NCBI GenBank assembly: GCA_013002165.1 | Contig: JABDKO010000238.1 | Span: forward strand, 1 to 43,629 | Direction of reading: 5' to 3' | Source: Rhodothermales bacterium | GTDB lineage: Bacteria; Bacteroidota; Rhodothermia; Rhodothermales; JABDKH01 | DNA: 43,629 nucleotides | Part shown: one piece after another, positions 42,771 to 43,629 of the stretch | Numbering within the stretch: position 1 is the stretch's first letter | Layout of the letters: the number at the start of each line of letters is the position of its first letter | The notes under the pieces: model-generated | The model's database searches: none | What the model saw: only the letters and a program-made list of their open reading frames with translations | Told to the model about the DNA's origin: nothing | Made by a program: the position numbers and the translations under genes

Positions 42771-43528
42771 CCGACTTTGTAGATATCAATATATCCTATG
42801 GTAACTGGCCGTTTCAATCTTTTGCGCTAGACAGTTTGGAGGCGCTTACAGATCACCTGAAGACAAGTGGTATATCGCACGCATTTGCGTCGCATCTCGG
42901 GTCTGTGTTCGATCCGGATACAGAGCGTTTTAATAGAATACTCGTTCAGGACTGTTCTGCAATTTCGAACTGCTTTCCTGTTCCGACCGTCAATCCAGCA
43001 GTACGCGGTTGGCTCAAACAGATCGAGGGCTTGAACGAGATTGCAAACATTAGAGCGGTGAAAGTCTATCCGTCATACCACAATGTAAATCTCTCCTCGA
43101 AAGAAATGGAAGAGGTTGCCCGGTATGTGTCGGAGTCAAATCTGCAGCTGATGATTGTCGTTCGCCTGGAAGATGCCCGGACGCGTTATCACGGACTTAG
43201 CGTGACAGGAGTACCAACTACGGCGATGATCGAGTTTTGCAAGACGCACGCGTCGATCAATCCTGTTTTTCTGAACGCGTATCTACCAGAGATACGAGAG
43301 ATTAGCAGCAGCGTATCAAACGTATATTTTGACACCTCCTTCGCAGACTGGTTCTTTGTTATGGAAACGCTGAGGGATTCGGTTGGCCTTTCCAGAATCC
43401 TGTTCGGTTCGCATTCACCTTTCTTGACTACGGGCGCATCATTGGACAAGGTGAGGCTTGCAAGGTTATCCGAATCGGAAAAGACAATTGTTCTTCGTCA
43501 GAATGCGAGTGAACTGTTCGGTTTGTGA
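42767..43528 (+). CDS. Amidohydrolase-fold partner lacking recognisable metal ligands
   Basis: A 253-residue protein beginning at ATG 42767, overlapping the preceding stop by ATGA. It shows the same length and barrel pattern as its neighbour (FVDINISYGNWPF, IRAVKVYPSYHNVN, NVYFDTSFADWF, RILFGSHSPFLTTGASL), but where amidohydrolases have H-x-H it has Asn8 and Ser10, and where they have a catalytic Asp in G-S-D it has His in FGSHSP. It is therefore either metal-free, differently coordinated, or a non-catalytic partner of the upstream enzyme. Coupling and similar folds suggest a heterodimer. Its 3' end is followed after 25 bp by a convergent partial frame. Confidence 0.87.
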   Translation: MTDFVDINISYGNWPFQSFALDSLEALTDHLKTSGISHAFASHLGSVFDPDTERFNRILVQDCSAISNCFPVPTVNPAVRGWLKQIEGLNEIANIRAVKVYPSYHNVNLSSKEMEEVARYVSESNLQLMIVVRLEDARTRYHGLSVTGVPTTAMIEFCKTHASINPVFLNAYLPEIREISSSVSNVYFDTSFADWFFVMETLRDSVGLSRILFGSHSPFLTTGASLDKVRLARLSESEKTIVLRQNASELFGL

Positions 43529-43553
43529 TAGTTATTAAAAGATCTTGCCGAGC

Positions 43554-43629
43554 TTATCCGTATTCCGGACCAGCGATCGCATAGTACCCGTCCGGGTCGG
43601 CAACTCCCTTGACATCCCCAAGGTGCATC
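43554..43629 (-). CDS. Possible C-terminal end of a gene running off the right edge, VOC-like
   Basis: Read on the minus strand from the right edge, an open frame ends at the TAA at 43554-43556; about 24 complete codons are visible, including DVKGVADPDGYYAIAG. The D-P-D-G-Y motif is typical of the closing segment of vicinal-oxygen-chelate proteins. Only the tail is present, so the identity is tentative, and a random open frame is possible. It is convergent with the amidohydrolase pair. Confidence 0.4.
   Translation of the reverse strand, partial: MHLGDVKGVADPDGYYAIAGPEYG

Noticed and set aside
1-43629. tRNA, rRNA, CRISPR, IS element, prophage or integron
   Set aside because: No clover-leaf-like or rRNA-like stretch, no regularly spaced repeats, no transposase, integrase or phage motifs were seen.

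Overview
The window looks like chromosomal DNA of a free-living, probably marine, member of the Bacteroidota/Rhodothermota/Balneolota assemblage. This is inferred from gene content: two large exported BNR/VPS10-type beta-propeller proteins, many short lipoproteins, an FG-GAP lipoprotein, a DASH cryptochrome, phytanoyl-CoA-dioxygenase-type and six-hairpin glycosidase-type proteins. Shine-Dalgarno sequences are scarce and several genes appear to use TTG or GTG starts. I see no rRNA, tRNA, phage, IS element or CRISPR array. Coding density is high, and several convergent genes abut or overlap. 

Layout. 1-3.2 kb: a truncated YdhF-like aldo/keto reductase diverges from a DUF819 membrane protein and a zinc alcohol dehydrogenase, followed by a small exported NTF2-like protein. 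3.2-7.1 kb: an EamA exporter diverges from a LysR regulator; a GNAT acetyltransferase overlaps the end of a DASH cryptochrome/photolyase gene. 7.3-10.4 kb: first large beta-propeller protein. 10.4-19.2 kb: an RlmL-type RNA methyltransferase, then a transport and pH/CO2 block: a CPA-type cation/proton antiporter, an MFS exporter, an intradiol-dioxygenase-fold lipoprotein, a beta-carbonic anhydrase and an APC permease. The antiporter and the permease are unrelated membrane proteins, yet both end in the same cassette, a PTS EIIA-like domain followed by an RCK_C/TrkA_C domain. I consider this the most interesting feature of the window. 

19.3-27.9 kb: six consecutive minus-strand genes, all with export signals (beta-propeller, C-terminal DUF3471-like protein, TPR lipoprotein, unknown lipoprotein, erythromycin-esterase-family lipoprotein, endonuclease/exonuclease/phosphatase lipoprotein), ending at a good stem-loop terminator. 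28-40.3 kb: an alpha/beta hydrolase, a six-hairpin glycosidase-like protein, an alpha/alpha-toroid lipoprotein, an FG-GAP lipoprotein, a phytanoyl-CoA-type dioxygenase, NhaA, an M1 aminopeptidase and a clan GH-D alpha-galactosidase-like enzyme; this looks like carbohydrate and peptide scavenging plus sodium/proton homeostasis. 40.4-43.6 kb: an SDR whose catalytic Tyr and Lys appear replaced, a VOC protein, and two overlapping amidohydrolase-fold genes, the second lacking recognisable metal ligands, preceded by an 11-bp direct repeat spaced 21 bp. 

All assignments come from reading motifs; no database search was run. Starts were chosen from signal peptides, family N-termini and the positions of candidate start codons.
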